NCBI GenBank assembly: GCA_012510745.1
Contig: JAAZHK010000014.1
Location: forward strand, 1-15,519
Origin: Mycoplasmatota bacterium
Lineage (GTDB): Bacteria; Bacillota_I; Bacilli_A; RF39; UBA660
Direction: 5' to 3'
Length of the DNA stretch: 15,519 nucleotides
The position numbers and the translations under genes were made by a program. This document shows positions 13,533-15,519 of this stretch, piece by piece; position 1 is the stretch's first letter, and each line of letters begins with the position of its first letter. The notes below the pieces were generated by a model, which was not told the DNA's origin, did not search any database, and saw nothing but the letters and a program-made list of their open reading frames with translations.

Positions 13533-15519
13533 TTATTCATTTTCTTTTTTTAAATTATATAATACTTCCCGAGGTTTAGATCCATTCATAGGACCTACAA
13601 TACCTCTTTCTTCTAACAAATCAATTAATCTAGCAGCTCGATTATAACCTATTTTAAATCTTCTTTGTAATAGTGAAGCACTTGCTTTAGATGTCGTTAT
13701 AACAAATTCAAGTATTTCATCATATAGTGGATCATCAAAATCTTCTTCACTATCATTAATAAAACTTTCTTCACCATTATTATTGTTATTATTATTCATA
13801 AATTTTTCATCATAAATAGCTTGTTGTTGGGAAACTGTATATTCAACTAGTTCTTTTATTTCTCTATCGCTAATATATGCTCCTTGTAAACGAATTGGAG
13901 CGCTTTCACCCATTGGTAAAAATAACATATCACCTCGACCCAATAGTTTTTCAGCACCAGTCATATCTAAAATTGTTCTAGAATCAATACTACTACTTAC
14001 TGCAAAAGAAATACGTGATGGAATATTAGCTTTAATTAAACCTGTAATAACATCTGTAGAAGGTCTTTGCGTTGCAATAATTAAGTGAATACCTGCTGCT
14101 CTTGCCAATTGAGTAATACGAGTAATATATTCTTCAACATCTTTGCTAGCAACTAACATTAAATCAGCTAATTCATCAACTATAACAACTATATATGGCA
14201 TCTTCTTTATTTTCTCTAATGCTGCTAATTTAGTATTTTTCTTTTCAATATATTCGTTATAATCAGTAATATTTTTTACTTTATTTTGATTGAAAATATC
14301 ATAACGATTTTCCATTTCTTTAACGATTTTACCCAAGGCTTTAGATGCTGCCTTTGGATCATTAACAACTGGTATTAAAAGATGTGGCATTCCATTATAA
14401 ACAGATAACTCTACTTTTTTAGGATCTATTAATACTAATTTTATTTCATCGGGTTTTGTACGCATTAAAATAGAAGCAATAATAACGTTAATACAAACAC
14501 TTTTACCACTACCAGTAGCTCCTGCCACTAATAAATGAGGCATTTTATCTAATTCAGCATAAACTGTATCTCCCATAATGTTTTTACCTAGGGCTACTAA
14601 TAATTTGGAATTATCTTTTTTCTTTGGAATTTTCTCTAAAATTTCACGAGTACTGACAGTTGTCGTAAAATCATTTGGGATTTCAATACCAATAGTGCTT
14701 TTTCCAGGTATAGGAGCTTGAATACGGACATCTTTTTTAGCTAATGCTAAAGATATTTCACGATGAATACTTAAAATCCGACTTACTTTAGTTCCTGCTT
14801 GTAATTCTAATTCATACTGTGTAACTGTAGGTCCAGTATTTACTTCTACTACTTTTCCTATAACACCAAAATCTCTTAAAACTCTTTCTAAAATAATAAT
14901 ATTTTTTTCTATAGTTGTTTGATTATTAGAATTCTTAGTTTTAGGAGCATAAGTTAAAATATTCATTTGAGGTAATTTATATTCTGTTTCTAATGGTTTA
15001 ATAATATTATTATTATCTTGTTTTGAAGAATCAATTGTTATTTTATTTATTTCATCTATACTTGAAATTACAATTTTATTATTTTCATCTTCTATCATAT
15101 TATTATCATTTATAATAACACTATCTCGTAGTTCTTTTTTATTTTTAGGTAACCATTTTTTACTTTTTTCAAATCCTTCTCTAAATATATCAAAAATAGA
15201 AAAACCAGTAAAAATAACAATACCAAATATAATAATAACCCATGCTACAATAAAGGTTCCTTTTTGTTCAAACAACCAATTAAATAACGAACCAAATAAA
15301 GCGCCGAGGATACCTCCACCTGTTTCCTCTATTGGTAATTTATGCATAATATTGTTAAAAGCTAGCATTAAATCATTAATACTTTCTTTAAGAATTAAGT
15401 AAATCTCACCATTATTTTGAGTAACATAATTCATATGTGTTAATACTAAAATACCAATAAATAAGAAATATATAGCTATGAATCTACTAGAGATGAATTT
15501 AGACCATTCTGTTTTGAAA
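13533..15519 (-). CDS. ftsK: DNA translocase FtsK/SpoIIIE (5' end outside window)
   Basis: A septal DNA pump. Numbering from the Met at 15432-15434, a membrane helix lies at about 60-80 and a linker at 85-170. The RecA-like motor carries Walker A GATGSGKS (305-312) and Walker B IVVIVDELADL (415-425; Asp420, Glu421), plus LIIATQRPSTDV (451-462). A polyasparagine linker (547-553) precedes the gamma winged helix SLLQRRFKIGYNRAARLIDL (587-606), which reads polar DNA guide sequences. That Met is not the true start: the frame stays open for 28 more codons to the window edge and encodes another hydrophobic helix (FIAIYFLFIGILVL), fitting the multi-helix N-terminus of the family. In a spore-former this could be SpoIIIE, which moves the chromosome into the forespore, or vegetative FtsK; the sequence cannot separate these. 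Confidence 0.95.
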   Translation of the reverse strand, partial: FKTEWSKFISSRFIAIYFLFIGILVLTHMNYVTQNNGEIYLILKESINDLMLAFNNIMHKLPIEETGGGILGALFGSLFNWLFEQKGTFIVAWVIIIFGIVIFTGFSIFDIFREGFEKSKKWLPKNKKELRDSVIINDNNMIEDENNKIVISSIDEINKITIDSSKQDNNNIIKPLETEYKLPQMNILTYAPKTKNSNNQTTIEKNIIILERVLRDFGVIGKVVEVNTGPTVTQYELELQAGTKVSRILSIHREISLALAKKDVRIQAPIPGKSTIGIEIPNDFTTTVSTREILEKIPKKKDNSKLLVALGKNIMGDTVYAELDKMPHLLVAGATGSGKSVCINVIIASILMRTKPDEIKLVLIDPKKVELSVYNGMPHLLIPVVNDPKAASKALGKIVKEMENRYDIFNQNKVKNITDYNEYIEKKNTKLAALEKIKKMPYIVVIVDELADLMLVASKDVEEYITRITQLARAAGIHLIIATQRPSTDVITGLIKANIPSRISFAVSSSIDSRTILDMTGAEKLLGRGDMLFLPMGESAPIRLQGAYISDREIKELVEYTVSQQQAIYDEKFMNNNNNNNGEESFINDSEEDFDDPLYDEILEFVITTSKASASLLQRRFKIGYNRAARLIDLLEERGIVGPMNGSKPREVLYNLKKENE

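Noticed and set aside
13785..13797. ATT-repeat tract as a regulatory or phase-variable repeat
   Set aside because: It encodes the polyasparagine linker of FtsK in frame (AAT/AAC codons); changes by whole triplets would not switch the gene off.

Overview
The window is very AT-rich, densely packed DNA from a low-GC Gram-positive bacterium (Firmicutes/Bacilli), and the genome looks compact, as in the AT-rich gut lineages near RF39 and Erysipelotrichia. That lineage placement is inference. TGA is used as an ordinary stop (rsmE, spoIIGA, ttcA), so the code is the standard bacterial one and not the Mycoplasma code. Spore-former markers are present: spoIIGA-sigE and the small acid-soluble spore protein gene sspI. 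Both window ends cut through genes: a type IV pilin-like gene at the left (3' part missing) and ftsK/spoIIIE at the right (5' part missing).

Layout, read mostly on the minus strand from the right. ftsK/spoIIIE (partial) is followed by a secreted or membrane-anchored leucine-rich-repeat protein, then frr. A phenylalanine T-box leader starts a few bases after the frr stop and controls pheS-pheT. On the plus strand, sspI runs convergently into pheT, and the two share one palindromic terminator. Divergent to sspI is lemA, followed by a DUF2207 membrane protein with a 13-glycine tail. That tail overlaps the 3' end of a plus-strand alpha/beta hydrolase by 84 nt. Divergent to the hydrolase is a TtcA-like tRNA thiolase, followed by spoIIGA-sigE, then rsmE and an acidic single-pass membrane protein of unknown function, then the pilin gene.

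The genes fall into a few functions. Translation: pheS, pheT, frr, rsmE and ttcA. Sporulation and chromosome handling: spoIIGA makes the protease that activates pro-sigma-E from the overlapping sigE gene; SspI protects spores; FtsK/SpoIIIE pumps DNA. Envelope: LemA, DUF2207, the LRR protein, the pilin and the unknown protein.

The most unusual features are architectural. All five intrinsic terminators outside the T-box have hairpins that include part or all of a stop codon (six stops in all). Recognisable promoters lie so close to their genes that the predicted 5' leaders are about 10-15 nt, with the ribosome-binding site at the RNA 5' end. One promoter has its -35 box inside the preceding gene's terminator. 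I found no tRNA or rRNA gene, insertion sequence or CRISPR array, and no gene-free stretch longer than 300 bases. The longest intergenic stretch, about 230 bases, is the T-box leader.
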